This document shows, piece after piece, positions 10,037 through 18,667 of a stretch of DNA of 64,000 nucleotides; positions within the stretch are counted from its first letter, which is position 1; each line of letters starts with the position of its first letter. The notes beneath the pieces are model-generated. The model was not told the DNA's origin. It did not search any database and worked only from the letters and a program-made list of their open reading frames with translations. This DNA is from Dyadobacter fanqingshengii (GTDB taxonomy: Bacteria > Bacteroidota > Bacteroidia > Cytophagales > Spirosomataceae): NCBI RefSeq assembly GCF_023822005.2, contig NZ_CP098806.1, positions 2,046,001 to 2,110,000 on the forward strand, in the 5' to 3' direction. A program made the position numbers and the translations under genes.

Positions 10037-10137
10037 AGTTAAGCTGAGTTAAAAGCTCTTGCCAGAATTTTAAAATGCAGACGAAACGAAGGTAGAATGG
10101 GGAAGTATGGGCGAATTACACCCGATAATCGCGGTTC

Positions 10138-10158
10138 AAAAAAACCGGACATATCCAG
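10138..10158 (-). terminator. Candidate attenuator hairpin downstream of the leftward riboswitch
   Basis: On the minus strand CTGGA (10157-10153) can pair with TCCGG (10149-10145, one wobble pair), followed directly by seven T residues (10144-10138). The stem is short, so it is only a candidate. It lies between the cobalamin aptamer and cobB, where a ligand-dependent terminator would sit. Confidence 0.4.
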
Positions 10159-10195
10159 ACCAGACGAAGCTTCATTTCGCGGAAGCATTGTCAAC

Positions 10196-10357
10196 AAAAA
10201 AAGGCAGGTCTCCTGACTTGTAACATTTACACCATCCTTCCCGGTTGTCCAGTGGATATCATTCCGATGTAAACTTTAATCGTTACTTACAGTTGCGCGA
10301 CAGCTCGTGATTTGCACACGATTCCCTATTAATTCACGTGGTTAGTAAAACCTTTTT
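10196..10357 (-). ncRNA. Cobalamin riboswitch, leftward (upstream of cobB)
   Basis: Read on the minus strand, this segment has the conserved blocks of an adenosylcobalamin-class aptamer in order. They are AGGGAAT, a short stem, GCGCAACTGTAA, a CCACTG block, GGGAAGG, and the 3' signature AAGTCAGGAGACCTGCC. P1 can close between AAAAAGG (10357-10351) and CCTTTTT (10204-10198). The next gene on this strand is cobB, so it should repress the synthesis operon when B12 is plentiful. The aptamer assignment is firm; whether control is by termination or translation is not. Confidence 0.93.
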
Positions 10358-10369
10358 CTATTGGAAAAA

Positions 10370-10400
10370 CAAAGTAAAGAACTATTTCAAGGCTGTAAAA
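10370..10400 (-). promoter_or_regulatory. Candidate promoter of the cob synthesis operon
   Basis: On the minus strand TTTT (10400-10397) is followed after 19 bases by TTACTTTG (10377-10370). This resembles the Bacteroidota TTTG-N19-TAnnTTTG promoter with one mismatch in each box. Transcription would begin just before the riboswitch P1 strand at 10357. Confidence 0.35.
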
Positions 10401-10425
10401 GTAGGGGAATTTATAGTTTTTCTCG

Positions 10426-10454
10426 TTGCGTAAAACAAAAAAACTCCATCTTTG
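10426..10454 (+). promoter_or_regulatory. Candidate promoter of the B12/cobalt uptake operon
   Basis: TTG at 10426-10428 is followed after 18 bases by CATCTTTG at 10447-10454. This is close to the Bacteroidota -33/-7 pattern, with C in place of the first T of TAnnTTTG. A start a few bases downstream would place the 5' end almost exactly at the riboswitch P1 strand (10462). Confidence 0.45.
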
Positions 10455-10461
10455 CGGCTCA

Positions 10462-10646
10462 ATTGGTTCACGTCTTTGGGCGTGATGAAAAGGGAATCCG
10501 GTGTAAATCCGGAGCAGTACCCGCTGCTGTAAGTTCATAATAAGCGTTGTAACAGGTTTGTGCCACTGGGGCGATTGAATGAGTTAATGATCATTACCTC
10601 TCCCCGGGAAGGCGTTGCAACGGAACGAGTCAGAAGACCTGCCAGT
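10462..10646 (+). ncRNA. Cobalamin riboswitch, rightward (upstream of the Ni/Co permease and BtuB)
   Basis: The plus strand shows AAAGGGAATCCGGTG, GTAAATCCGGAGC, ACCCGCTGCTGTAAGT, GCCACTGG near 10562, GGGAAGGCG, and GAGTCAGAAGACCTGCC ending about 10643. These are the ordered conserved blocks of the cobalamin riboswitch. P1 can form between ATTGG (10462-10466) and CCAGT (10642-10646, one wobble). It precedes the permease and receptor genes, so it should switch off uptake when cobalamin is abundant. It is oriented head-to-head with the cobB riboswitch about 105 bases away. Confidence 0.95.
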
Positions 10647-10679
10647 CGATAATTTATCCGGATTGCTTTCGGGAAGAAA

Positions 10680-10720
10680 GGCAATAGGACACTGGCAGTG
10701 GCTCTTTTCGGGCTGTTGCC
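10680..10720 (+). promoter_or_regulatory. Possible expression platform of the rightward riboswitch
   Basis: GGCAATAG at 10680-10687 can pair with CTGTTGCC at 10713-10720. Inside this loop, ACTGGCAG at 10691-10698 is exactly complementary to CTGCCAGT at 10639-10646, which contains the riboswitch P1 3' strand. The two pairings look mutually exclusive with P1. No T-run follows, so translation control or a longer-range structure is more likely than simple termination. Confidence 0.4.
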
Positions 10721-10791
10721 TGCTCCTGCATTATTCCCCGAGTTTTTCGAGATAAGAATTTTTTCACTTATCTAACCGACACGAAAAACGA

Positions 10792-11421
10792 ATGGTCAAC
10801 ATTCTTCTCCTTGATTCTCTGTTACTGGGTGTCCAGCATTCATTCGAGCCCGACCATATGGCGGCGGTGTCTGTGCTGGCTAGCGAAGACACCAGGAGCC
10901 CAGCCCAGCGCTGGAAACTGATCTGGCGATCGTCGCACTGGGCACTGGGGCATTCCTTTACGCTCATCCTTTTTGCAGTGCTGGTTTTGCTGCTGAAATC
11001 AACCGTCACCCTCGACGTTTCCGAAAAAGTGGAGCTGCTTGTCGGGCCGTTGATGATCTGGCTCGGCGTGATGGCAATTCGTCGTAACTTTTTGAAAGAC
11101 AAGACATTACATTTCCACAATCCACAGCAAAAGTTCAGCCGCTCGTTCTGGGTGGGCATGGTGCACGGCCTTGCGGGGACAGGCGGCGCCTGCGCTGTGG
11201 CGCTGACCCTGGCAGCGAGCGACGCGCTGACGGCGGTGTGGATCATTATCCTGCAAAGCGCCGGAATTATCCTGTCCATGTCTGCCTATGGCTATTTTTT
11301 CGCGACTTCCGTCAACCGCTTTGCCAGCAAGAGGGAGACCTTTCTTAAAATCATTAATTACGTCGTTGGCATATTTTCAATTATTATCGGAGCAATCACT
11401 TTGTATGAATCCTTTGCATAA
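10792..11421 (+). CDS. Nickel/cobalt permease-like integral membrane protein
   Basis: This 209-residue protein is mostly hydrophobic, with about six predicted membrane spans. The first helix has HSFEPDHMAA (His16-x4-Asp21-His22), the metal-binding H-x4-DH signature of the NiCoT/HoxN/UreH superfamily. A second His-containing helix, VGMVHGLAGTGGA, lies mid-protein. It is shorter than classical NiCoT permeases of about 330-370 residues and closer to the compact UreH-like branch. As first gene behind the rightward B12 riboswitch it probably imports cobalt for the cob pathway; nickel is the alternative. Its end overlaps the start of the BtuB-like gene by 17 bases, indicating co-expression. Confidence 0.8.
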   Translation: MVNILLLDSLLLGVQHSFEPDHMAAVSVLASEDTRSPAQRWKLIWRSSHWALGHSFTLILFAVLVLLLKSTVTLDVSEKVELLVGPLMIWLGVMAIRRNFLKDKTLHFHNPQQKFSRSFWVGMVHGLAGTGGACAVALTLAASDALTAVWIIILQSAGIILSMSAYGYFFATSVNRFASKRETFLKIINYVVGIFSIIIGAITLYESFA

Positions 11422-13585
11422 AACTTTACGTTTATCCCTTTCCTGCCTTGCATATGCAAGCTGTTTTTCGGTCGCCGGCCAGAACACACCAGCCGATTCT
11501 GCGGATGCAAACCTGCTAAATCCGATCGTGGTTACGGCAACGCGTTTTGACACACAAAAAGAGAGGATCGCCCAGAAAATAAACCTCATATCTTCCGAAG
11601 ACATCCGCCTTACGCCGGCACAAGATCTTACTGACATGGTGCGTAAATCAGCAGCCGTGGATGTGATCCAGTATCCCAATCTTTCCAGCGGGATAGGGAT
11701 ACGCGGTTTCCGGCCACAATTTTCAGGGCTTAACCAAAGGACATTACTGCTCATTGACGGACGTGCGGCTGGCGCAACGAATTTATCGCAGATCAATTTG
11801 AACGGCGTTGAAAGGATCGAAGTGCTGAAAGGACCTGCATCTTCCCTTTACGGCTCACAGGCCATGGGAGGCGTTATCAATGTGATTACAAGACGTTCAA
11901 AAGGCCCGGCAAGTGGCTATGGATTTGTAGAATATGGCAGTTTCAAAACCATTCAGGCTGGCGTCAATACAGGTGGAAATCTGACCCAAAAACTCGATTA
12001 CGACCTATCATTTGCGTATTTGGAAAGATCAAAAGACTATAAAATGGGGAGCAACAACTGGCTGAGAAATGCCTGGGGCTACCACTCGGCGCAAAAAAAT
12101 TACACGGATCGGCCCATTGAAATAGTTGATGAAACTATAAATGATGGCACAAAACGGCCTTACACGCAGCTGCATTACTATTCGGGCGCATTGCGGCTGG
12201 GTTATCAGTTGAACCAGTATTTCAGGTTAGATGTGCGGGGTGAGACGTTCCAGGCGAAGGATGTTGAATCGCCGGGCGAAATTTCCTCGGGAAGCTCGGA
12301 GGCAAGCACTAAGGACATGGGCAGGTCGGCATTGGACATTGCGCTTACCGGACGGATCGGCTTGCACAGCCCCAGCGTTAAAGTTTTTGGAGCCGGAGAA
12401 AACACAACCAATTATACATTGCATGTTTCGGGCAAGCCTGTGGTCCCTTTCCGTTCGGCCGCCGGGAAAAATGAGTGGAGAGGAGTTCAGGTTAAAGATG
12501 TTTGGAAATTGGGACAACATGCGTTGATCATGGGTTATGACTATCTGAATGCTTCCACCAAGAGCCGCCGCTGGACTAACGACACTACAGAACGCGCACC
12601 AACGCAGCCAGAATATGCGATCATATCATCCGCATTTTTTGCGCAGGCATTGCTGAATTTCGGAAAAATAACCTTGCAGCCGGGCGTGCGCTACGATAAC
12701 ATTACATTCGATGTGCGCGAAACTGCCTTGTTGCCGACTTACAAAGCTGGTAAGGAGAAAACGCCGTTCACAAGTCCGAGTCTCGGGATAACTTACAATC
12801 CTGTAAAATTTCTATTCGTAAAAGCCAATATCGGCCGCGCATTTGTGACGACGGATGCTTACAGTGTGGCGGGATATAACGAAATAAGGGACGCAAAAGG
12901 GCGGATCGCCGTCACCGCAGGAAACCCGGACCTGAAAAACGAAAGCAGTGTAAGCTGGGACCTGGGACTGCATTTGAACAAACCAAAATCAGGCTTCTTT
13001 GCGAGTGTAACCTATTTTTCAACGCAAGTAGAAAACCGCATCGCCAAGATTATCAGGACCGTGAATGAGCCGTTGGCAAGTGGTGATTTAATCGTTTCGA
13101 GAGCCACTTTCACCAATGCTGCGGATGCCAGTATCAATGGTTTGGAAAGCGAAATTTCCTATGATTTCGGCACTTTGAGCGATCACCGATATTCATTACG
13201 GGCATTCTGGAATGGCACTTCCCTGCTAACAGCAAAGGAGCTGATCATCGGCTCGGATGCTTCGGAAACGACAAGAGGCATCCAGAATGTCGCGCGTAAC
13301 ACTTTCAACTACGGTCTGGAATATGACAACCTGAAATGGCTGCGTCTCCGGTTGTCTGGGCGCACGGTGGGCATGCGGACGGACATTGACTACACAGACC
13401 CAGTCAATCCTGAAATTGAGTATCCAAATTACATGGTTATCGACTTCGCAGCGGCATTTAAAATCACTGAAAACCATTCGCTTACCTTGAAAGTAGCGAA
13501 TGCGACGGACGAGAATTACTACGAAAAAAGAGGCTATAATCTGCCTGGGCGAGCTATTTCGTGCCGTTATGCATTCAGTTTTTAA
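11405..13585 (+). CDS. btuB: BtuB-like TonB-dependent outer-membrane receptor (cobalamin/corrinoid)
   Basis: This is an outer-membrane beta-barrel receptor of 726 residues from the ATG at 11405. It begins with a signal peptide and a TonB-box-like NPIVVTATR. A plug domain follows, with IGIRGF, QRTLLLIDGRAAG, IEVLKGPASSLYGSQAMGGVINVITR, and the barrel ends in an aromatic residue (YAFSF). The open frame reaches back to 11288, but that part overlaps the permease gene and lacks a signal peptide. Position behind a cobalamin riboswitch makes a corrinoid the likely ligand. Unlike the SusC proteins here it has no carboxypeptidase-like N-terminal domain, so it resembles classical BtuB. Confidence 0.88.
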   Translation: MNPLHKTLRLSLSCLAYASCFSVAGQNTPADSADANLLNPIVVTATRFDTQKERIAQKINLISSEDIRLTPAQDLTDMVRKSAAVDVIQYPNLSSGIGIRGFRPQFSGLNQRTLLLIDGRAAGATNLSQINLNGVERIEVLKGPASSLYGSQAMGGVINVITRRSKGPASGYGFVEYGSFKTIQAGVNTGGNLTQKLDYDLSFAYLERSKDYKMGSNNWLRNAWGYHSAQKNYTDRPIEIVDETINDGTKRPYTQLHYYSGALRLGYQLNQYFRLDVRGETFQAKDVESPGEISSGSSEASTKDMGRSALDIALTGRIGLHSPSVKVFGAGENTTNYTLHVSGKPVVPFRSAAGKNEWRGVQVKDVWKLGQHALIMGYDYLNASTKSRRWTNDTTERAPTQPEYAIISSAFFAQALLNFGKITLQPGVRYDNITFDVRETALLPTYKAGKEKTPFTSPSLGITYNPVKFLFVKANIGRAFVTTDAYSVAGYNEIRDAKGRIAVTAGNPDLKNESSVSWDLGLHLNKPKSGFFASVTYFSTQVENRIAKIIRTVNEPLASGDLIVSRATFTNAADASINGLESEISYDFGTLSDHRYSLRAFWNGTSLLTAKELIIGSDASETTRGIQNVARNTFNYGLEYDNLKWLRLRLSGRTVGMRTDIDYTDPVNPEIEYPNYMVIDFAAAFKITENHSLTLKVANATDENYYEKRGYNLPGRAISCRYAFSF

Positions 13586-13715
13586 GAAATGACAAGTGCG
13601 ATGCCTGGTGCTAATTCTGCAATTTTTATCATCTTTGTCTATCAATTTAATGGATTGATAATTGCAGACGCAGTCTTCCACCATTCCGGGCATTCACGAA
13701 GGACATTTTACATTA

Positions 13716-15050
13716 ATGAAGTTAACAATTTCCGGTTCTCTTTTTTCAGCGCGGACCTGCGCAGTCCGCAGCGTGCTGCTGGTTTCCGGATTTTGCTGCT
13801 TTATTCATATACATTCATTTTCACAGGCAATTGATTCGGTCAAAAGGGAACTGATCATCGATTTTGAAGCAAGGCCACGCGCCGAATATCGCGATAATTT
13901 CAAGCTTACTGCGGCGGATTCGATTATGCCGGAATTGTTCGCAACGCAAAGGAACAGGCTCAATATCAACTATTTATCCAGAAACTTTAAGTTCCATGCG
14001 TCACCTCAGGAAATACATGTCTGGGGCAAATCGGACCGGTTTTCGCGCGTGGGCAGCATTAATGCCTTCGAGTTGTATATCGAGCCTTCATTTACCAAAC
14101 ATTTTTCTGCGCGGATTGGCAGGCAGGCCTTGTCGCTGGACAACGGCCGGATTTATTCAGCCGCGCCATGGGGCCAGCAGGGGCGCTCGCATGAGGGCGT
14201 CCGGTTTTTTTATAATAAAAAGGTAACTACCGATCTTACCATTGCTTTTACCCGGAATTATGGAAATGCTTTCGATGCGGCGTATTCGCCGGTGGCTGCG
14301 CATCAGTATAAATTGCTTTTTGTACACCATTTGAAATACACATTTAAAAATCACCTGGCTATAACCACCATCAATACGCTCGAAGTGTTTGATAAAAACG
14401 ACAAAAATCGACACGATTATCAGCGGATTACGAATGGCGGACGCCTGGAATATAGCCACGGATGGATATATGGAACAGTAAATGCATATTATCAATACGG
14501 CCGGAATGCCAGCGCAAAGACGATCCGGGCCTATTATATCCAGCCGGAAATAAGCGCGACCACGAACAAAGCAACATTGCGGCTGGGTGCTGAGATCATG
14601 AGCGGCGACCGGAAAACAGTGCCGGCAAATGTGACCAATTCATTTGTGCCACTCTATGGCGTCGCCTGGAAATTCATGGGTAATATGAATCTTTTTACGA
14701 GATTTCCGGCCGACCTGAATGACAGAGGACTGGTCAATCCTTATCTTTTCTTTTTATATCAGATTAACAAAAAACTGGCCCTGCGCTCTGATTTCCACCT
14801 TTTTTATTCCCAGCATCAGCTCAGGGAAAGCAAGGAGCTCGCCGGAACCTATCTGGGTTTTGAAAACGACCTTTCTATTAATTACAAACCCGTAAAAAGG
14901 CTGGAAATAATATTTGGGTTTTCTTCGACATTTGCCGGCGAACGCATGGAACTGCTCAAAAAAGTCCCTGACTCGGATAAGGTTCCTGTTTGGAGTTATC
15001 TCATGGTTTCCTATACGCCCCGGCTGCTGCATTTGACAGCCAGGCGGTAA
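13716..15050 (+). CDS. Alginate-export family outer-membrane porin
   Basis: This 444-residue exported protein is predicted to be a beta-barrel. A hydrophobic signal sequence follows the ATG at 13716, chosen because upstream residues are not signal-like. The region RIGRQALSLDNGRIYSAAPW and the following QQGRSHEGVRFFYN match the strongly conserved core of the alginate_exp family (AlgE-like). Alternating polar and hydrophobic strands run to the end. It lies 130 bases after btuB on the same strand with no obvious terminator between, so it could be the third gene of the uptake operon. No alginate gene is nearby and the true substrate is unknown; many such proteins are general anionic-solute porins. 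Confidence 0.75.
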   Translation: MKLTISGSLFSARTCAVRSVLLVSGFCCFIHIHSFSQAIDSVKRELIIDFEARPRAEYRDNFKLTAADSIMPELFATQRNRLNINYLSRNFKFHASPQEIHVWGKSDRFSRVGSINAFELYIEPSFTKHFSARIGRQALSLDNGRIYSAAPWGQQGRSHEGVRFFYNKKVTTDLTIAFTRNYGNAFDAAYSPVAAHQYKLLFVHHLKYTFKNHLAITTINTLEVFDKNDKNRHDYQRITNGGRLEYSHGWIYGTVNAYYQYGRNASAKTIRAYYIQPEISATTNKATLRLGAEIMSGDRKTVPANVTNSFVPLYGVAWKFMGNMNLFTRFPADLNDRGLVNPYLFFLYQINKKLALRSDFHLFYSQHQLRESKELAGTYLGFENDLSINYKPVKRLEIIFGFSSTFAGERMELLKKVPDSDKVPVWSYLMVSYTPRLLHLTARR

Positions 15051-15096
15051 TGCTGCGGAGCATTTCCTTTCTGTCATGCCAATTACCACAACATTA

Positions 15097-17424
15097 TCAC
15101 TCCTGAATCTCAGGTTTCAGCTCCTGGATCGTCCAGGCCGTAGTCCGCGAAGCACTTTCTTGTCTAATCTTCCGAACCTCATCAGCCCTTACCGCCGGTG
15201 AAGAAGCCTTCCGAACCGGAAAACCGGAAGCATTATTGACCGCAGCTGGCGCCATTCCAGGAATTTCGCCCTTTTTCCGGGGCGGTTTGCCGCCAAAATC
15301 GTGGCGGATGTAGCTGACAACGGATGCCACCCATTCGTCGCTATTTGCTTCCATCGCGGGCATAATGCTGGTGTATTCTTTGCCTTCAACCGGGCCGGTC
15401 AAGCCTTTCAACACAATCCGGATCAGGTTATTTTTTTCTATAAATTCGAGTCTTGGTGAGCCGGCCAGCGGTGGTGCGGCCATTCTGGCACCGCCTATTG
15501 CCAGTCCTTTGGCATCCGCACCATGACAGCTTGCACACAATGATTTGAAAATCGCTGCGCCGCCAATGATCAGCTTTCGCGATTCCTCGTCCATCTGTCC
15601 CAGCCTGCTCCCGAATGTTCTCACATTTTCGTTCTTGTCCAAAGCCGTTTTCGTAGCCAGCAGCATTTCATGGTTTTGTCCTTTATCCAAAATTTCTTTA
15701 ACAATTGCTTTGCCCCGCTCCGACTTGCTGTTATACAATGACAACAGCATCTGAACCCGAACATCATCGTCGGCATCCTGCGCCAGCTTGCCGGCCTTCG
15801 CCATCAGTTTTTCGTCCCCCGACTTCAAAAATGGCTCACTGATCCAGACAGCGGTTTTTCTCACGCGCGCATCCGGGTCGTTCATGCTGTTTAACAGTAA
15901 TTCCTGATCAATTGCATCCATGCCTTCCAAAGTCCATAACGCATGAATTTTGGCTAAATGTTGCAATTCGTTTTGCCCCACATTGCGCTTACCCGTGGCT
16001 ATTTCTCTTAATGCAGGAATCACCGATTTATCTGCGCGAGTAATGAGTTCTTTCTGTGCATTGTCACGCCACCAGCCGTTCGGATGGGCGAGATAGGTGA
16101 GCAGCTCTGCTGGTTTCTGGTTCAGCATTTGGGGCTTTGCGGCCATTTTGGAGCCTTCGTGAACGACCCGGTAAATGCGGCCGTGCCCCACGTTTTTGGC
16201 GAGGCCAATGCTGTCAATTTTTTGTCTGAGAAATGACCCGGGAGGCGTCCAGTTGCCTTGCTGGATGATCCCTCGGTGCATATCCACAATGTAAAGGTGG
16301 CCATCGGGCCCGGTTGCAGAGTTTACAGGCCTGAAATTCATGTCCGAAGACGACAAGAATTCTTTGCGCTGATATACATTTTGCAGCGTCGTTTTTCCAT
16401 TTTGATGTACCACTTTCGCGCGCCTTACTGCCCTGGCAACCGGCTCACAAACAATGTAATCGCCCGAAAAATCGGCAGGATATTGTTCGCCTCTGTAAAT
16501 GGATTGGCCGGTCGGTGCCGTGAAATGGTTGAGCGTTTCATTCGGGCGCAGCCGTGGCGGACCGCCCTGCACATCCGGCGTGGCAATGATAGGCCACACT
16601 TCGGAAAACTCAGCATTATATTGATCCGGGAAATCCAGCGTCCCGTATTTTGGATTGATCTGAAAACCAAGCACCGGGATTTCGCCGCCCGCCCTTGAAT
16701 AAAAAAGCCGGCCATAATCGTCATGCGTAAGACCCCACTGTCCGCTTGACCCGCTCACGATCGTATCCACCTGCATTTTGCCATTGGTATAACGAAAACG
16801 GACTGCGTCGTAAGTGAGATACATCCAGTTGTCCAGGTTCCAGTCGAGCCCGCTCCGCTGGTGTTCCATGTTCACATCATTGACCACATATTTGTCATTT
16901 TGATAAACAGGTTTTTTCAAATCGGCTTTCCCGTCGCCGTCGGTGTCGCGGTAACTGTAAATGTCAATGGTGTTGGTTTCATTCACGAGCAGCTCATTAC
17001 CCACCGGCTGCATCATTCTGGGGAGAAGCAGGCTATCGATAAAAATGGTGCTTTTGTCCATCACACCATCATTATTCGTGTCTTCCAGAAGTGAAATCCT
17101 GCTGATTTTCTGTTGCTCGCCCACGGCATCCGCATCCTGCATGTAAGTGAGCATTTCGGCCACATACATGCTGCCATTGCCATTCCAGGCAATGGCAACC
17201 GGCTCTTTGATCATCGGTTCGCTCGCAACCAGTTGCAAGCGATATCCAGGTGGAAGGTGCATGGTTGCCATGCTTTCCTTAGGCGATAAGTATTTGCCGG
17301 TTGGATTGGGATTGAATTCGGGTGTCTGGAACTCGGCAGTAACACCGCCATTTTTCGTCCCTGAACAATTGTAAATCAGCAAGGAAGCCAGCAGCAGCCC
17401 TGAAAACGCAATGACATTTCTCAT
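15097..17424 (-). CDS. Lipoprotein with PVC-type membrane-bound dehydrogenase, HEAT and cytochrome c domains
   Basis: This 775-residue exported protein has a probable lipid-attachment Cys20 (LLIYNC). The N-terminal half is a beta-propeller of the PVC-type / L-sorbosone-dehydrogenase-like family, with MLPPGYRLQL-type opening and repeated DxDGDG-like loops (DTNNDGVMD, DTDGDGKAD). HEAT-like helical repeats follow at about 430-600. A cytochrome c domain has CASCH near residue 630 and a distal Met region. The fold suggests periplasmic oxidation of a sugar or alcohol with electron transfer to heme. It lies 3 bases after a Gfo/Idh/MocA gene on the same strand. The substrate cannot be told from sequence. 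Confidence 0.82.
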   Translation of the reverse strand: MRNVIAFSGLLLASLLIYNCSGTKNGGVTAEFQTPEFNPNPTGKYLSPKESMATMHLPPGYRLQLVASEPMIKEPVAIAWNGNGSMYVAEMLTYMQDADAVGEQQKISRISLLEDTNNDGVMDKSTIFIDSLLLPRMMQPVGNELLVNETNTIDIYSYRDTDGDGKADLKKPVYQNDKYVVNDVNMEHQRSGLDWNLDNWMYLTYDAVRFRYTNGKMQVDTIVSGSSGQWGLTHDDYGRLFYSRAGGEIPVLGFQINPKYGTLDFPDQYNAEFSEVWPIIATPDVQGGPPRLRPNETLNHFTAPTGQSIYRGEQYPADFSGDYIVCEPVARAVRRAKVVHQNGKTTLQNVYQRKEFLSSSDMNFRPVNSATGPDGHLYIVDMHRGIIQQGNWTPPGSFLRQKIDSIGLAKNVGHGRIYRVVHEGSKMAAKPQMLNQKPAELLTYLAHPNGWWRDNAQKELITRADKSVIPALREIATGKRNVGQNELQHLAKIHALWTLEGMDAIDQELLLNSMNDPDARVRKTAVWISEPFLKSGDEKLMAKAGKLAQDADDDVRVQMLLSLYNSKSERGKAIVKEILDKGQNHEMLLATKTALDKNENVRTFGSRLGQMDEESRKLIIGGAAIFKSLCASCHGADAKGLAIGGARMAAPPLAGSPRLEFIEKNNLIRIVLKGLTGPVEGKEYTSIMPAMEANSDEWVASVVSYIRHDFGGKPPRKKGEIPGMAPAAVNNASGFPVRKASSPAVRADEVRKIRQESASRTTAWTIQELKPEIQE

Positions 17425-17427
17425 TTA

Positions 17428-18516
17428 TTAGATTTTTACGCTCTGACCGGATTTTACCGACTTGTAAATGGCTTCCACGACGCGGATATCACGAAGTCCT
17501 TCTTCACCGGGAGCGATCAGGTCTGTGTTGTTCATGATAGCCAGGCAATCTTCGTCCATTTGTTTGGCTTGCTGGCTTTTAATCGGAAAATTAATAATAG
17601 TGCCGTCCGACATACTGCCTTTATTGCCACTATATCCCGACTGCGGCTCCATTTTCACCCAACCTTTTTCATAATTAATTTGCAAATGGTTCATATTGAC
17701 GCCAAAGCTCGTCTGGCATGCAGCACGTGCACCACTAGGAAAATCGAGCATGAACATCATGGTTTCTTCCACTTCCTTATATATTTCCGGACGGGTGGTA
17801 GAAGCCTGCGCAATCACGCTGATCGGTTCTTCGCCCGTGGCCAGTCTTGCGCCTTGCAATGCATAAACGCCCATATCGCCCATCACGCCACCACCTAATG
17901 CCTTGTTTTGTTTCCAATGCGTCGTGCGGTTATCGATGTAGCCCGCAGCGCTGTTCACCATTTTCACTTTACCAAATTTCTGCTCTTTGGCCACTTTCAT
18001 GTAAGCCTGAATGTTCGGATCGTGCTGGCAGCGGTAACCAATGGCGAGCTTGACTTTATTGCTTTTACAAGCGCTGATCATCGCCTCGCAATCGGCAACG
18101 GACGGCGCCATCGGTTTTTCACAAAATACATGCTTGCCTGCTTTGGCAGCACGCACCACAAATTCCCGATGCATCGAAGGTGGTAACACTACATACACAA
18201 TGTCAATGTCCGGGTTATTGGCGATCTGGTCGAAATTCTGATAGGTGTAAATGTTTTTGTCAGGGATATTGTACTTTGTTTTCCAGGTTTCTGCTTTTGC
18301 GGGCGTGCCGGTAACAATGCCTGCGAGATGACATTTTTCGGTCAATTGCAAAGCAGGGGCAAGCAAATCCGTGCTGTAATAGCCCAGACCGACCAGGGCA
18401 ATGCCCAGTTTATCTTTTTTGGGAGCCGTAGCAGCCAGTAATGAGCTGCCGGTAAATAAGGTGGCCGCACTGGCCAAAGTCAATGAGGATAGGAAATCGC
18501 GCCTTTCTAATAGCAT
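17428..18516 (-). CDS. Tat-exported Gfo/Idh/MocA family oxidoreductase
   Basis: This NAD(P)-dependent sugar oxidoreductase has 362 residues. The N-terminus has RRDFLSS followed by a hydrophobic, Ala-rich stretch, a twin-arginine signal. The Rossmann part starts at KLGIALVGLGYYS, and the family hallmark EKPMAPS follows HVFC. The C-terminal alpha/beta domain starts near GGGVMGDMGVYAL. Bacteroidota have many secreted members of this family, some of which are glycoside-processing enzymes with a tightly bound NAD. It is the first gene of a two-gene unit with the heme lipoprotein, so a joint sugar oxidation in the periplasm is plausible but unproved. Confidence 0.88.
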   Translation of the reverse strand: MLLERRDFLSSLTLASAATLFTGSSLLAATAPKKDKLGIALVGLGYYSTDLLAPALQLTEKCHLAGIVTGTPAKAETWKTKYNIPDKNIYTYQNFDQIANNPDIDIVYVVLPPSMHREFVVRAAKAGKHVFCEKPMAPSVADCEAMISACKSNKVKLAIGYRCQHDPNIQAYMKVAKEQKFGKVKMVNSAAGYIDNRTTHWKQNKALGGGVMGDMGVYALQGARLATGEEPISVIAQASTTRPEIYKEVEETMMFMLDFPSGARAACQTSFGVNMNHLQINYEKGWVKMEPQSGYSGNKGSMSDGTIINFPIKSQQAKQMDEDCLAIMNNTDLIAPGEEGLRDIRVVEAIYKSVKSGQSVKI

Positions 18517-18667
18517 AGCTCAAATTGTTATATTATAACTCACTCTGCAAATATCAATATTTATTTAAATTACGTGTTGGACTTACAGTTATTAATTCAT
18601 GCTAATTTTAAATAAATTGACATCTTCCTATCTTACCACACAGTGAATATTAGCCAGCATTTGAAAA

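Noticed and set aside
15047..15070. Short hairpin AATGCT-GCGG-AGCATT as terminator
   Set aside because: The stem has only six base pairs and no proper T-run; too weak to list.
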